Positions 46,201 to 56,106 of a DNA stretch of 64,000 nucleotides are shown here, piece by piece (within the stretch, counting starts at the first letter, position 1; every line of letters begins with the position of its first letter). The notes under the pieces are model-generated. The model had not been told where the DNA came from and made no database searches. It saw nothing but the letters and a program-made list of their open reading frames with translations. Source of the stretch: Hyphomicrobiales bacterium (lineage in GTDB: Bacteria; Pseudomonadota; Alphaproteobacteria; Rhizobiales; RI-29); the NCBI GenBank assembly GCA_016125495.1, contig WGLQ01000027.1:108583-172582 (forward strand), written 5' to 3'. A program made the position numbers and the translations under genes.

Positions 46201-48504
46201 GGCCAGCCGCGCCCCGGCGAAACGGTACGCGCGGTGGTTGCCGCCGTCGACGTCGGGATCCTCAGCCTGACGCGCTACGAGACGCCGGACCCGGCCGGCT
46301 GGTTCTACGGCCAGCGCCGCCTCGCCATGGACATCCGAGACCTCTACGGCCGGCTGATCGACGGTATGCGTGCCTCGCGCGGCGCCGTTCGCTCGGGCGG
46401 TGACGGCGGTGAGGGTGCGCTTTCCATGCAGGGTTCACCCCCGGTCGAAAAGCCGCTCGCACTCTTTTCGGGCATCGTCGAGGTGGATGCGGACGGCAAT
46501 GCCAACGTCGACCTCGACCTGCCGCCCTTCAACGGCACGGTGCGGATCATGGTCGTCGCCTGGAGCGAGACGCGCGTCGGCAGTTCCTCCCGCGATCTCA
46601 TCGTGCGCGATCCGGTCACCCTGACGCTGACAACGCCGCGCTTCCTGACGCTTGGCGACCAGGCCCGCCTCTCGCTCGACCTGCACAATGTGGATGCTCC
46701 CTCCGGTGCGTTCGCGGTGCGCGTGTCCGCCGAGGATGCCGACAACACCAGCCGCGCCGTCGGGGATCAGACCGCGACTCTCGAGACCGGCGCACGCCAG
46801 CTCGTTCCCGTACTCGTCGATGCACGCAAGGTCGGGCCGATGTTCCTCGAGGTGCGAGTCAGCGGCCCGGGCGACGTCGACATCGCCCGTCGTGTGGCCA
46901 TCGACGTCAAAGCGCCGGCGCCGAGCGTGCGCCGCCAGAGCCGCCAGCAGATCGCGGCCAATGGTGGTCGCCTGACCATCGATGCCGCGCTCTTCGGTGA
47001 CCTCATCGCCGAACGCTCACGCGTCACGATCGCGACCGGCCCGGCCGCATTGCTGGACGTGCCGAGCATTCTCGTTTCGCTCGACCGCTACCCCTACGGT
47101 TGCGCCGAGCAGACGACGAGCCGTGCCCTGCCGCTGCTTTATCTCTCCAGCGTCTCGGCTCGCATCGGCCTTGCCGGCGACGATGCCGTTCGCGCCCGCG
47201 TCGCCGATGCCATCACGAACCTCGCCGGCATGCAGTCGAGTTCGGGCGAATTCGGCCTCTGGGCTCCGGTCGGTGGCGACCTCTGGCTGACGTCCTACGT
47301 CACCGACTTCCTCACCCGTGCGAAGGAGGAAGGGTATGCCGTCCAGGACCGCGTGCTCTCGAACGCCCTCGACCGGCTGCAGAACTTCGTCACCTACACC
47401 AACGAGGTGAGCGGTGGCGGTGGCTCGCTGGCCTATGCCCTCTACACGCTCGCGCGCAACGGGCGGGCACCGATCGGCGATCTGCGCTATTACGCGGACA
47501 CCAAGCTCGACGAGTTCAGCTCCCCCCTCGCCAAGACCCACCTCGGCGCCGCGCTCGCCATGATGAACGACCGCGAGCGGGCGGGTACCGTCTTTGCGAG
47601 CGCGCTCGAGAGCCTCCAGGCCGAGGAGCTCAAGCCTTCGCTGACACGGACCGACTATGGTTCGCTGTTGCGCGATGGTGCGCAGATGCTGACCCTGGCG
47701 GGAGAGCGCTTCGATGCCGGGCTCGGCACTGGCGGTGACATCGTCCGCCTCTCCCAGCTCGTGCGCCGTGCCCTCGACCGCACGACGCACACCTCGACCC
47801 AGGAGAACGCGTGGCTGCTCATGGCCGCCCGCTCGCTGCTCGAAGCGGCGGACGGCACGCGCCTCCTGGTCAACGGTGAGCCCTCGACCGGTGCCTATAT
47901 CCAGGGCGTCACGGTGGATCGGCTGACCAGCGAGCCGATCCGCATCGAGAACCGGGCCGAAACACCGGCCGACGCCGTTGTGACGGTCGCGGGCGAGGCC
48001 GCGACGCCGGAGCCCGCAATCGAGCGGGGCCTCAGGGTCTCGCGCGCCTATTACGGGCTCGACGGCAAGCCCATCGACCTCGCCTCGGCGACCGGCGGGC
48101 GGGCGACGCTCGCCCAGAACACGCGCATCGTCACCGTTCTGACCGTCGATGTGGCCGACGGCGCCGGTGGCCGCCTCTTGCTCGAGGACCGCTTGCCGGC
48201 CGGCCTCGAAATCGAGAACCCGAAGCTCGTCGACAGCGCCTCGCTCTCCTCGTTCCCGTGGCTGAAGTCGGCTGTCTATCCCGAGCACACGGGCTTTCGT
48301 GACGACCGCTTCGTGGCCTCCTTCAATCTCTGGCCCGGCAGCGGCAGTGAAACCAAGCGCACGATGACCCTTGCCTACGTCGCGCGCGCGGTCAGCCCCG
48401 GCACGTTCCTGCATCCGCCGGCGACCGTGGAAGACATGTACCGGCCGGCCCGCTATGCCCGCACCGCCTCGGGCACCCTCGAGGTCACCGCGGAGCGTCG
48501 CTGA
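43228..48504 (+). CDS. yfhM: Bacterial alpha-2-macroglobulin with thioester motif
   Basis: The 1758-residue product starts with a signal peptide (LLSAILALLLGFLAPLAARA). It contains MG domains (for example RGVYRPGETVHLTALLRRDD) and a complement-like thioester motif, Cys1292-Ala-Glu-Gln1295 (in YPYGCAEQTTSR). It is a periplasmic protease trap that covalently binds attacking proteases. Unlike E. coli YfhM there is no lipobox, so the protein may be soluble or anchored otherwise. The next gene, pbpC, starts 3 bp after the stop; this pairing is the classical one and is thought to couple protease defence to wall repair. The ATG at 43228 is preferred to a GTG at 43150. Confidence 0.93.
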   Translation: MPPLSRTLLSAILALLLGFLAPLAARAEFSHGPTVYEAGELARKLAGLRGADGRGARWYLRQGQRLSRGGEASRDAYLAFLTAAAIDPSLQEAYRGVAEMALAISATSPSEQFELQRQATAAAFQSYRLAKTPAEKSSALALLATAYEQRSLWRPAIDALKEATSLEATPELVARYEELRAEQGFRIADYSVESDAASPRVCVQFTEPLARGKQDFAKFFSVDGRDPAAVRTDTQQACLEGLEHGKRYEITVRAGLPSSVGEDLLKTATLAVYVRDRSPGVRFGANAYVLANRGQQGIPVISVNTDAIEVEVFRIGDRGLARAVIDGDFQRALSGWQSDELADRHAARVWQGSLEVRSELNEDVTTAFPLNETVGQLQPGVYVMVARAAGKTEDTWSERATQWFVVSDLGLMALQGGKGVHAFVRSLATAEPVAGATVRLVARNNEVLGEASSDASGHVHFAGGLATGKGGMAPAVLIAENGPGDFAFLDLTANAFDLTDRGVAGRAQPGPLDGFLFAERGVYRPGETVHLTALLRRDDTTAAPSMPVTLVVTRPDGVEHAREAVADMGAGGRTLDLALPAAAMTGTWSVAALADPKAPALATTAFLVEDFVPERLGLELDATDPTVAASRAARLAVAGRYLYGAPAAGLRLSGDILVRTRSGGLPGYEGFAFGLDDEEFSAQRAELPANLATDVGGTAEITVALPDLAQSSRLLEARVAVTMTEPGGRAITRDIVLPIEPERALVGVRSNFASGEIGAGRNASFDVVTLDAAGRRSAETGLVWTLFRLERHYQWYNRDGSWGYESVTFPTQVASGTLATSPDAPARFEAPVEYGRYRLEVVSATPGGPATGVTFTAGWWSADADTPEVLDVALDKPRYAAGETATLTVASPSAGKLVVAVLGDDVLATSTHDVTAGSQTVSVPVGQDWGAGVYVAAMHYRPMDEAAKRMPSRAIGIRWLALDQAPLTLEPVVTLENQVRGNRTLTVPVSVGQPRPGETVRAVVAAVDVGILSLTRYETPDPAGWFYGQRRLAMDIRDLYGRLIDGMRASRGAVRSGGDGGEGALSMQGSPPVEKPLALFSGIVEVDADGNANVDLDLPPFNGTVRIMVVAWSETRVGSSSRDLIVRDPVTLTLTTPRFLTLGDQARLSLDLHNVDAPSGAFAVRVSAEDADNTSRAVGDQTATLETGARQLVPVLVDARKVGPMFLEVRVSGPGDVDIARRVAIDVKAPAPSVRRQSRQQIAANGGRLTIDAALFGDLIAERSRVTIATGPAALLDVPSILVSLDRYPYGCAEQTTSRALPLLYLSSVSARIGLAGDDAVRARVADAITNLAGMQSSSGEFGLWAPVGGDLWLTSYVTDFLTRAKEEGYAVQDRVLSNALDRLQNFVTYTNEVSGGGGSLAYALYTLARNGRAPIGDLRYYADTKLDEFSSPLAKTHLGAALAMMNDRERAGTVFASALESLQAEELKPSLTRTDYGSLLRDGAQMLTLAGERFDAGLGTGGDIVRLSQLVRRALDRTTHTSTQENAWLLMAARSLLEAADGTRLLVNGEPSTGAYIQGVTVDRLTSEPIRIENRAETPADAVVTVAGEAATPEPAIERGLRVSRAYYGLDGKPIDLASATGGRATLAQNTRIVTVLTVDVADGAGGRLLLEDRLPAGLEIENPKLVDSASLSSFPWLKSAVYPEHTGFRDDRFVASFNLWPGSGSETKRTMTLAYVARAVSPGTFLHPPATVEDMYRPARYARTASGTLEVTAERR

Positions 48505-48507
48505 GCC

Positions 48508-50664
48508 ATGACCACCTCCCTCGAGGAGAAGCGCCCCGCCCCGCCCTCAGGGCGGACGGGGTGGCGGCGCTGGTGCGCGGTGCCCGGCGCGACGACGCCA
48601 CTCCTCCTGGTGCTCGTCGCGTTCGTCCTCCTCGGGCACGCGATCGTCGACCGCCAGATCGAGGGGCTCTCGCCCCTCGACGTCGCCTCGCGCAGCCGAC
48701 CCGGTCCAGTGGTGGTGGACCGCGAAGGCCAGTTGCTCCGCGCCTACACGGCACCGGATGGGCGCTGGCGGCTTCCACTCGCCGCCGACGAGGCGGATGA
48801 GCGATATCTCGCGATGCTGCTCGCCTACGAGGATGTCCGCTTCCACGAGCACCACGGCGCGGACGTGCCGGGCATCGTGCGCGCCGGCCTCCTCGCACTG
48901 CGCCACGGCCGCTTCGTCTCCGGCGCCTCGACACTCACCATGCAGGTCGCCCGCCTGCTCGAGCGCCGCCACGAGCGCACACTCGCCGGCAAGTGGCGCC
49001 AGATGCTGCGCGCCTTCTGGCTGGAGCGCCGCTTCACCAAGCGCGAGATCCTCGATCTCTATCTTCGGCTGGCACCCTTCGGGAGCAATCTCGAAGGCGC
49101 CCGCGCCGGCGCCCTCGCCTACTTCGGCAAGGAGGTCCGCCGCCTCTCGGCCGGCGAGGCGGCGCTGCTCGTCGCGATCCCGCAATCGCCGGAGGCACGT
49201 CGACCGGATCGCGACCCCGCCGCCGCCCGCCGGGCCCGCGACAAGGTGCTGGCACGCATGGTGCGCGACGGCGTCCTCGATGCCGTGGAGGCCGGGCGCG
49301 CGATCGCCGAGGCTGCACCCCGTCGCCGCATTCCGTTTCCCTTCCATGCTCCGCACCTGGCGGATCGCCTGGTCTCCGGCAACCCGGACCGGACCGTAAT
49401 TGCGACCACGATCTCGCGTGATCTCCAGGCCCGCCTCGAGCCGCTCGTTTCCGCCCATGCCCACGCGGCGGGCCGCCGCGCCTCGGCCGCCCTCATCGTG
49501 CTCGACAACACGACCGGCGACGTCCTCGCGCAGATCGGATCGCCCGGAATTTTCGACGCCGAACGCGAGGGCGCCATCGACATGACGAGCGCGGTGCGTT
49601 CGCCCGGTTCGGCCCTGAAGCCGTTCATCTACGGCCTCGCCTTCGAGATCGGCATGGCCCATCCCGAGACGCTCATCGAAGACCGGCCCGTGCGCTTCGG
49701 CACCTGGCGCCCGCGCAACTTCGACAACACCTGGAACGGTACGGTGAGCGTGCGCGAAGCGCTCCAGTCGTCGCTGAACATCCCCGCCGTGCGGGTTCTG
49801 GCCGGCATCGGTCCAGCCCGATTCAACGCCCGTTTGACGGCGGCGGGCGTCCGCCTCGCGCGCCCCGGCAACAGCACCCCTTCGCTGGCGCTCGCCCTCG
49901 GTGGCGCCGGCCTCACGCTCGAGCAGCTCGCCCAGCTCTACTTGGCGCTGGCCAATGGCGGGCTGGTGCAGCCGACCCGCCACCTGATCGCGGAGCCACC
50001 GGCGGCGGACGCGGAGCCCGCGCCGTCTCACCGCCTCCTCTCCGGCGAGGCCGCCTGGTACGTCGCCGACGTGCTGCGCGATGCCCCGCCCCCGCGTGGC
50101 GCCATCGGTGGTGAGATCGCCTTCAAGACCGGAACCTCCTACGGCTATCGCGACGCCTGGGCAGCCGGTTTCGACGGCCGCCATACCGTGGTCACCTGGC
50201 TCGGCCGTCCCGACAGCGAACCGGTCCCCGGCTTGACCGGCCTCGGGTCCGCCGCGCCGCTGCTCTTCGAGGCCTTCCAGCGCGCCTCCCCGCTGCGCCA
50301 TCCCTTCAAGGCACCGTCCGGAACGACCCTGGTCACGGACTCGAGCGCCGATCTGCCCCCACCGCTCCGGCGTTTTCGCTCGATCGGCGTGAGCGAGGTC
50401 GAGCCCGAGGGTCCCGAAGCGCCCCTCTCGATCACATTTCCCCCGAACGCCTCGCAGATCGCGCTGGAGAGTTCACGCCGCCTCCAGCTCATCGCGAGCG
50501 GCGGCCGGCTGCCGCTCACCTGGCTGGTCGATGGTGCACCGCTGGCCAGCCCGCCACACCGCCGCGAAGCCCTATGGACACCTGCCACCGGTGGCTTTGC
50601 CCGCTTGACGGTGATCGACGCCGATGGCCGCAGCGACTCGGTCGCGGTCCGGATCATCGACTGA
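48508..50664 (+). CDS. pbpC: Penicillin-binding protein 1C
   Basis: The 718-residue product has a membrane anchor, then a GT51 domain (Glu108 in YEDVRFHEHHGAD; SGASTLTMQVARLLE). The transpeptidase domain has Ser368-Ala-Leu-Lys371, SSLN and Lys540-Thr-Gly-Thr-Ser. The C-terminal BiPBP_C domain (about 625-718) contains FPPNASQIAL. It makes or repairs peptidoglycan, with its active domains in the periplasm. It is translationally linked to yfhM (3-bp gap). Confidence 0.94.
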   Translation: MTTSLEEKRPAPPSGRTGWRRWCAVPGATTPLLLVLVAFVLLGHAIVDRQIEGLSPLDVASRSRPGPVVVDREGQLLRAYTAPDGRWRLPLAADEADERYLAMLLAYEDVRFHEHHGADVPGIVRAGLLALRHGRFVSGASTLTMQVARLLERRHERTLAGKWRQMLRAFWLERRFTKREILDLYLRLAPFGSNLEGARAGALAYFGKEVRRLSAGEAALLVAIPQSPEARRPDRDPAAARRARDKVLARMVRDGVLDAVEAGRAIAEAAPRRRIPFPFHAPHLADRLVSGNPDRTVIATTISRDLQARLEPLVSAHAHAAGRRASAALIVLDNTTGDVLAQIGSPGIFDAEREGAIDMTSAVRSPGSALKPFIYGLAFEIGMAHPETLIEDRPVRFGTWRPRNFDNTWNGTVSVREALQSSLNIPAVRVLAGIGPARFNARLTAAGVRLARPGNSTPSLALALGGAGLTLEQLAQLYLALANGGLVQPTRHLIAEPPAADAEPAPSHRLLSGEAAWYVADVLRDAPPPRGAIGGEIAFKTGTSYGYRDAWAAGFDGRHTVVTWLGRPDSEPVPGLTGLGSAAPLLFEAFQRASPLRHPFKAPSGTTLVTDSSADLPPPLRRFRSIGVSEVEPEGPEAPLSITFPPNASQIALESSRRLQLIASGGRLPLTWLVDGAPLASPPHRREALWTPATGGFARLTVIDADGRSDSVAVRIID

Positions 50665-50910
50665 CCGGCGAGCCGGCCCGAGCCCCGTCGCCGCTTCCGC
50701 CACCCACGCGGCCCCGACCAGCCGGTTGGGGGCGTGCAATAGAGCCACGCTGCAACGACGAAATCGCCAACCGCGGGCGCATATGCTTGCCGACACCCCA
50801 GGCGCGGCGCTGACATTTCCGCAACGCGTGGGATGGTCGGGTGATTCGGTGCACGCTGCGCGGTGGAGTGCGCCGAGGCAACTGCCCGGCCCCGTACGAA
50901 GCGAGGTCCG

Positions 50911-52035
50911 ATGACGGCGAAACACGAAAAGCGCAAGGCGCACGCCGCACTTTTCGGCATTTTGGCGGCCGTGCTGCTGGCCGCCTGCCGCCCGGAGCCC
51001 GACGGCCAGCTTCCCGCCATTTCGGCCGAGCCTGGTCAGATCACCGTTTCGGGCGTGTCGTCCGGGGCTTACATGGCCGGGCAATATCAATTCGCCCACG
51101 CACGCACCGTCACTGGCGCCGCGATCGTCGCTGGCGGTCCCTATGGCTGTGCCGAGAGCCTGATCGCCCCGACGCTGCCGGCTGGCAGCGCCGCTTTCCT
51201 CAACATGACCAAGGCGGCCAACGTCTGCATGCTCGATGGCCTTCGGCTGATCGGTGAACCCGACCCGAACCGCCTCGCCGACGCCGCACGCAAGCGCGCC
51301 GCGGCCGGGGAGATCGATCCCGTTTCACATGTCCGCAACGACCGCGTTTATCTTTTTGCCGGCTCGGGCGACCACACGGTCGTGCCCGAGATCGTCGCCG
51401 CGGCGGCGCGCTTCTACGAGACCGTGGGCGTCGCCGCCGACCGCATGACATTCGTTCGCCACCCCTTGGCCGGCCACGGTATCCTGACCGAGACGATCGG
51501 TGTCGCTTGCGGTTCGACCGGCCGGCCATATCTCAACGACTGCGACCACGATCAGGCTGGCGCCATTCTCGACGCCCTGCTCGGCGACCTCGCGCCCCCA
51601 TCACCTAATCCCGAGATCGCCGGCGACCTCATCGCCTTCGACCAGCGCCCATTCCTCGATCCCAGCACGTCGCATGGCATGGCTCTCGCCGGCTACGCCT
51701 ATGTCCCGCACGTCTGCCGCGGCGAGGAAGGTTGCCGCATCCACATCGCCTTCCACGGTTGCAACCAGAACGCCGAGAAAGTTGGCGAGGTGTTCGTGCG
51801 CGATGCCGGATTCAATCGCTGGGCCGCCAGCAACCGCATCGTCGTGCTCTATCCGCAGACCACCACGACCGCCCTCAACGCCAACGCCTGCTGGGACTGG
51901 TGGGGCTACACGGGGGCCGATTTCCTGACCCGCTCGGCACCGCAGATTCGCGCCGTGAACGCCATGGTCCGCATGCTGGCATCCGATCCGTCGTCCGGAC
52001 GGCGCCCGCCTCAAGTCGTCGCCGTTGCGCGATAG
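50911..52035 (+). CDS. PHB-depolymerase-like secreted hydrolase (lipoprotein)
   Basis: The 374-residue product has a lipoprotein signal (AVLLAAC). The alpha/beta-hydrolase domain carries a GVSSGAYM lipase box, an acid in AGSGDHTVVP, and a later FHGCNQN / NACWDWWGY region typical of short-chain poly(3-hydroxybutyrate) depolymerase homologues. It would act outside the cytoplasm on polyesters or oligomers; a different ester substrate is possible. The ATG at 50911 is chosen to place the signal peptide first. Confidence 0.83.
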   Translation: MTAKHEKRKAHAALFGILAAVLLAACRPEPDGQLPAISAEPGQITVSGVSSGAYMAGQYQFAHARTVTGAAIVAGGPYGCAESLIAPTLPAGSAAFLNMTKAANVCMLDGLRLIGEPDPNRLADAARKRAAAGEIDPVSHVRNDRVYLFAGSGDHTVVPEIVAAAARFYETVGVAADRMTFVRHPLAGHGILTETIGVACGSTGRPYLNDCDHDQAGAILDALLGDLAPPSPNPEIAGDLIAFDQRPFLDPSTSHGMALAGYAYVPHVCRGEEGCRIHIAFHGCNQNAEKVGEVFVRDAGFNRWAASNRIVVLYPQTTTTALNANACWDWWGYTGADFLTRSAPQIRAVNAMVRMLASDPSSGRRPPQVVAVAR

Positions 52036-52211
52036 CGCTTGACCCGGCGAGCCGGCTGCGCCACCGGAAGATCGGATCAGCTCATTGAGTTGCCGAGCTT
52101 TGCGCCGATCGCGGATCGAACCTTCCGGCTGCGGCATCGAGCTCTCGAATGTCCCGGGTTCGGCCGCCGGAAGCGAACCCGGGCGATCAGGGAACGCCAC
52201 GAGGACGGATC

Positions 52212-53159
52212 ATGGCCTCCGCAGAAGGACTGTCGCGAGCCTCGCTCGCTCCCCAAGACGTTGGTGCGGGGCTCGGCGTCGGCGCACTCCGGCGGCTTTC
52301 GGCGCTGTTCGCCCTGCCCGTGATCATCGGGCTGCTCGCGCTCCAAGCGCTCGATGCCGTGCCATCGCCGGCGGGTCTTGCGGCCGCGATGCCCGAGCCC
52401 GATCGCGATCGGCTCTCGCCCGCCACCGCTGAGGCCGGAGCGGCCGCGCCCCTCGATCGCCTGCTGGCGCGCGAACTGGTCCTCTCGGCCTATTCCGGCG
52501 TCAGCTACACGCACGATAGTGTCGTCAGCATCGAGAGCCCCGACGGCACATTCACCGAGCTCGACGACGTCTCATGGAACGGCGAGCCGTTCCGCAATCC
52601 GATCTACTACGGCATGCGGGCGGGCGGCTGGCTCGGCGGCCTGCCATTCGGCGGCGTGATCGACTTCACGCACGCCAAGGCGCTCGCCCAACTCGACAAC
52701 ATGGTCACGGTGCGGCGCTACGCGAAAGGCTCCCTTGCGCTGCCGAACGAAACGCGCGAACGCCTGCGCGACGTCTATTCCAAGCTGGAATTCTCCCACG
52801 GCCACAACATCCTGATGGCGACCGGCCTCTATCGCCTGCCGCTCGCCAGTGCGCGACTTTCTCCATACGTCGGACTCGGCCTCGGCACGTCGGTGCCGCA
52901 CGTCGAGATCCAGCGCGCCGGCAGCGAGACGCGCACCTATGGCTATCAGACCGTCGGCCCGGCCGGCCAGGTGCTGCTCGGCCTCGAGGTCCGCCTCGCC
53001 ACCACTTCGGTTTTCGTCGAGTACAAGTTCTCGGCCTCGCACTACGCCCCTTCGCTGGCCGAACCGGCCGGTGGGCGCCTCGTGGCGCAGCTGCTGACGC
53101 ACCACCTGATCGGCGGTTTCTCGATCAGAACGGGCGGCCCGGCACGTCTCGCGCGCTGA
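52212..53159 (+). CDS. Outer-membrane beta-barrel protein, possible lipid A oxidase-like
   Basis: The 315-residue product has an N-terminal hydrophobic segment (FALPVIIGLLALQALDAVP). The barrel-like part has alternating strands: SAYSGVSYTHDS, then DDVSWNGEPFRNPIYYGMRA, then LSPYVGLGLGTSVP, then VFVEYKFSASHY. The VSW...NPIYYG pattern recalls rhizobial proteins annotated as lipid A oxidase (LpxQ); I hold that assignment only loosely. A general small OmpA/OmpW-like barrel is the alternative. It is convergent with the EamA genes. Confidence 0.62.
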   Translation: MASAEGLSRASLAPQDVGAGLGVGALRRLSALFALPVIIGLLALQALDAVPSPAGLAAAMPEPDRDRLSPATAEAGAAAPLDRLLARELVLSAYSGVSYTHDSVVSIESPDGTFTELDDVSWNGEPFRNPIYYGMRAGGWLGGLPFGGVIDFTHAKALAQLDNMVTVRRYAKGSLALPNETRERLRDVYSKLEFSHGHNILMATGLYRLPLASARLSPYVGLGLGTSVPHVEIQRAGSETRTYGYQTVGPAGQVLLGLEVRLATTSVFVEYKFSASHYAPSLAEPAGGRLVAQLLTHHLIGGFSIRTGGPARLAR

Positions 53160-53171
53160 GCGTAACCCCAT

Positions 53172-54098
53172 TCATCGCGCCCCCCCATCCGTGGTCGGCC
53201 CGCCGCCACGCTGACGCTCGCGGGCGAACGTGTAGAGGCCCGCGGCGACGACGACGGCGATCCCGACGCTGGCGAGCACGTTGGGCAGCTGACCCCAGAC
53301 CAGCCAACCCGACAGCAGCGCCCAGACGACCAGGGAGTAGCGATAGGGCGCGACCAGCGCAGCCGGCGCGCTGCGCGTCGCCTGAATGATGGTCGCATAG
53401 GCCACCATGAGCAGACCGGCCGCCGCCGTCAGAATGGCCATCTCGCGCCACGTCGGCATCGGCCAGGTTTCGAGCGGCTTGAAGGTGATCCCGACCACCA
53501 TCACCGCCGCCGCGGCCGCCAGCGTCATCACCGTCGTCGGCACACCGGGCGCGACGAGACGCGTCGCGAGATCTCGCACCGCCACACAGAGCACCGCCCC
53601 GAGCACATAAATCGCCCCCCAGTCGAACGCCTCCAGCCCCGGCTGCACGATCATCAGCGCGCCGAGGAAGCCGATCAACGCCGCGAGCCAACGCCGCCAA
53701 CCGACCGGCTCGGCGAGCACGAGCGCCGCCCCGGCCGTCACCGCCAACGGCACCACCTGCATGATGCCGATCACGTTGGCGATCGGCATGCGGAACAGCG
53801 CCGTGAGAAAGAGCGCGGCTCCGATCGCTTCACTGATGGTTCGCAGCGCCGCCATGGGGTCCAGCATCCCGCCGAGCCGACCGAACAACCCGCTGCGCCA
53901 GGCGACGATGAGCATGACCGTGGTCGCGATCAGACCGCGTATCGTCATGATCTGACCGGTCGCCAACCGCTCGGAGGCGAGCTTGGTCAGGGTGTCGTTG
54001 ACGATCATGAGCGCCATGCCGACGAGCATCAGCAGCACGGATCGTGCCGCCGAGCCGCCAGACGGGGCAGCACGCGCCCCGGCATCGACGATGGTCAT
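53172..54098 (-). CDS. EamA/DMT-superfamily transporter
   Basis: The 308-residue inner-membrane protein has ten helices with the two-fold EamA repeat. Its motifs ([40 protein letters not shown]) resemble those of its upstream neighbour, so the two are probably paralogues. The start overlaps that gene's stop (ATGA at 54095-54098), which indicates translational coupling. It is last in the moaA-eamA-eamA operon. Substrate unknown. Confidence 0.88.
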   Translation of the reverse strand: MTIVDAGARAAPSGGSAARSVLLMLVGMALMIVNDTLTKLASERLATGQIMTIRGLIATTVMLIVAWRSGLFGRLGGMLDPMAALRTISEAIGAALFLTALFRMPIANVIGIMQVVPLAVTAGAALVLAEPVGWRRWLAALIGFLGALMIVQPGLEAFDWGAIYVLGAVLCVAVRDLATRLVAPGVPTTVMTLAAAAAVMVVGITFKPLETWPMPTWREMAILTAAAGLLMVAYATIIQATRSAPAALVAPYRYSLVVWALLSGWLVWGQLPNVLASVGIAVVVAAGLYTFARERQRGGGPTTDGGAR

Positions 54099-55081
54099 TG
54101 AGCGCCCCCGACCGATCCACCGGGCGGAACCGTTCCACCGGCACCACCAGCCTCCGCCACCGGCCCCGCCACATGCCCCCGTTGCCGTTCGCGGGCAAGC
54201 GCAAAAAGCCCCGCACCGACCACGATCGCCATGCCGGCGAGCCCCGTGGCATCGGGCAGGGTTCCGAACACCAACCAGCCGAGCAGCACCGCCCAGGCCA
54301 CCTTGCTATAGCGGATGACGGCAACGAGCGATATCTCGCCGGTCCGGCAGGCATAGATGATAAGGAAATAAAAGACGATCTGCGCCAGCGCTGAGGCCAC
54401 GAGCAGCAGCCACTCTCGCCCCTCGGGCATAACCCAGGCCTCCCCCACCCCGAACACCGCCCCGACGAGCCCCACGAAGACGATGGTCACCACGCTGACG
54501 ACCAGCGTCGGCAGGGCCAGTGGCAACCGGCGCGTGGCGAGATCGCGCATCGTGAAGAATGCGATCGCCACGAGCACGAGCAGGCTCGCGGGCTCGAATG
54601 TCGGAGCGAGAGGGCGGATGATGAGGAGGACGCCGAAGAACCCTGCGCCAGCGGCCAGCCAGCGCCGCCAGCCGACCCGCTCGCCGAGCAGCAGTGCCGC
54701 CGCTCCCATGAGGACGAGCGGCAGCACTTGGGAGATGCTCGCGACATCGGCGAGCGGGAGCACCGCGAGCGCGCCGATATAGGCGATCGCCCCGCCCGCC
54801 TCACCGGCGACCCTGAGGCCGAGCGGCCAGCCCAAGACATCGCCGCGCACGAGCTTGGCGATCGCCGACCGGCAGAAAATGGCGACAACGGGCGCGAGCA
54901 GCACGAAGGCAAAGAGGCTTCTGAGCGCGACCAGTTCGCCGATCGGCAAGGTCTCTGCGGCGAGCTTGATTATTGCCTCGTTGAGCGCGAGCACGACCAT
55001 CGCGGCCGCCGCCACCGCTCCGCCCCGAAGGTTGTCACGCAACCGCGCCGCTTCGGCAGCGGCATCGGCCTGCTCGCTCAT
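54095..55081 (-). CDS. EamA/DMT-superfamily transporter
   Basis: The 328-residue product has ten helices with EamA repeats ([39 protein letters not shown]). The ATG at 55081 overlaps the moaA stop; a longer frame to 55261 would run inside moaA. Coupling to moaA on one side and to another EamA gene on the other suggests a heteromeric pair or two related exporters. A direct link to molybdenum cofactor is not established. Confidence 0.88.
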   Translation of the reverse strand: MSEQADAAAEAARLRDNLRGGAVAAAAMVVLALNEAIIKLAAETLPIGELVALRSLFAFVLLAPVVAIFCRSAIAKLVRGDVLGWPLGLRVAGEAGGAIAYIGALAVLPLADVASISQVLPLVLMGAAALLLGERVGWRRWLAAGAGFFGVLLIIRPLAPTFEPASLLVLVAIAFFTMRDLATRRLPLALPTLVVSVVTIVFVGLVGAVFGVGEAWVMPEGREWLLLVASALAQIVFYFLIIYACRTGEISLVAVIRYSKVAWAVLLGWLVFGTLPDATGLAGMAIVVGAGLFALARERQRGHVAGPVAEAGGAGGTVPPGGSVGGAQ

Positions 55082-56106
55082 CCCCCGGTGACGGACATGT
55101 GCCGCGCCACCGCCGGCTGGCGGGTCGTGCGATCGATGACGAAGTCGTGCCCCTTGGGCTTGCGTGAGATGGCCTCGTCGATCGCGGCATAAAGGAGGGT
55201 ATTGTCCGCGCCGGCCCTGAGCGGCGCCCTGAGGTCCGCATCGTCGTCCTGACCGAGGCACATGTAGAGCTGACCGGTGCAGGTGATGCGAACCCGGTTG
55301 CAGCTTTCGCAGAAATTGTGGGTGAGCGGCGTGATGAAGCCGAGGCGACCGCCGGTTTCCCGGATACGCACATAGCGGGCTGGACCGCCGGTGCGATAGT
55401 CGATCTCCTCCAGCGTCCAGCGTTCGGCGAGCCTGCTGCGCACGAGCGTCAAGGGAAGGTATTGGTCGGTCCGGTCGCCGTCGATGTCGCCGAGCGGCAT
55501 GGTCTCGATCAGCGTGAAATCCATGCCGCGACCGTGCGCCCAGGCGACCATGTCGGCGATCTCGTGCTCGTTGACGCCTTTGAGCGCCACTGCGTTGATC
55601 TTGACGCCGAGACCCGCCGCCTGCGCGGCATCGATGCCATCGATCACCCGGCCGATTTCACCCCAGCGCGTGATCGACTTGAACTTGGCGGGATCGAGCG
55701 TGTCGAGCGAGACGTTGATGCGCCGCACCCCGGCGTCCCGCAGCTCGCGCGCGTATTTCTCCAGCTGGGTGCCGTTGGTCGTCAGCGTCAGCTCTTCGAG
55801 TGCACCGCTTTCGAGATGGCGCCCGAGCGAGCGAAAGAGCGAAAGGATGTTTTTTCGCACGAGCGGCTCACCGCCCGTGATCCGAAGCTTACGAACCCCC
55901 TTGGTGATGAAGGCCGAACAGAGCCTGTCCAGTTCCTCGAGCGTCAGCAGATCCTTCTTCGGCAGGAACGTCATGTTCTCCGACATGCAGTAGACGCACC
56001 TGAGGTCGCACCGGTCCGTAACGGAGACCCGCAGATAAGTGATCGCCCTGGCGAACGGATCGATCATCGGTCCCAAGTGCGCTCGCTCCATGCTCTGGGC
56101 AGCCAT
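55078..56106 (-). CDS. moaA: GTP 3',8-cyclase MoaA
   Basis: The 342-residue radical-SAM enzyme has an N-terminal cluster Cys33-x3-Cys37-x2-Cys40 (in [11 protein letters not shown]), a C-terminal second cluster ([19 protein letters not shown]) and the ITGGEPLVR motif. The C-terminus ends in Gly-Gly, as the MoaA mechanism requires. It starts molybdopterin synthesis by converting GTP to the 3',8-cyclo intermediate. The ATG at 56106 follows GAGGTGAGAG; an in-frame ATG at 56067 is an alternative. It is first in an operon with two EamA transporters. Confidence 0.95.
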   Translation of the reverse strand: MAAQSMERAHLGPMIDPFARAITYLRVSVTDRCDLRCVYCMSENMTFLPKKDLLTLEELDRLCSAFITKGVRKLRITGGEPLVRKNILSLFRSLGRHLESGALEELTLTTNGTQLEKYARELRDAGVRRINVSLDTLDPAKFKSITRWGEIGRVIDGIDAAQAAGLGVKINAVALKGVNEHEIADMVAWAHGRGMDFTLIETMPLGDIDGDRTDQYLPLTLVRSRLAERWTLEEIDYRTGGPARYVRIRETGGRLGFITPLTHNFCESCNRVRITCTGQLYMCLGQDDDADLRAPLRAGADNTLLYAAIDEAISRKPKGHDFVIDRTTRQPAVARHMSVTGG

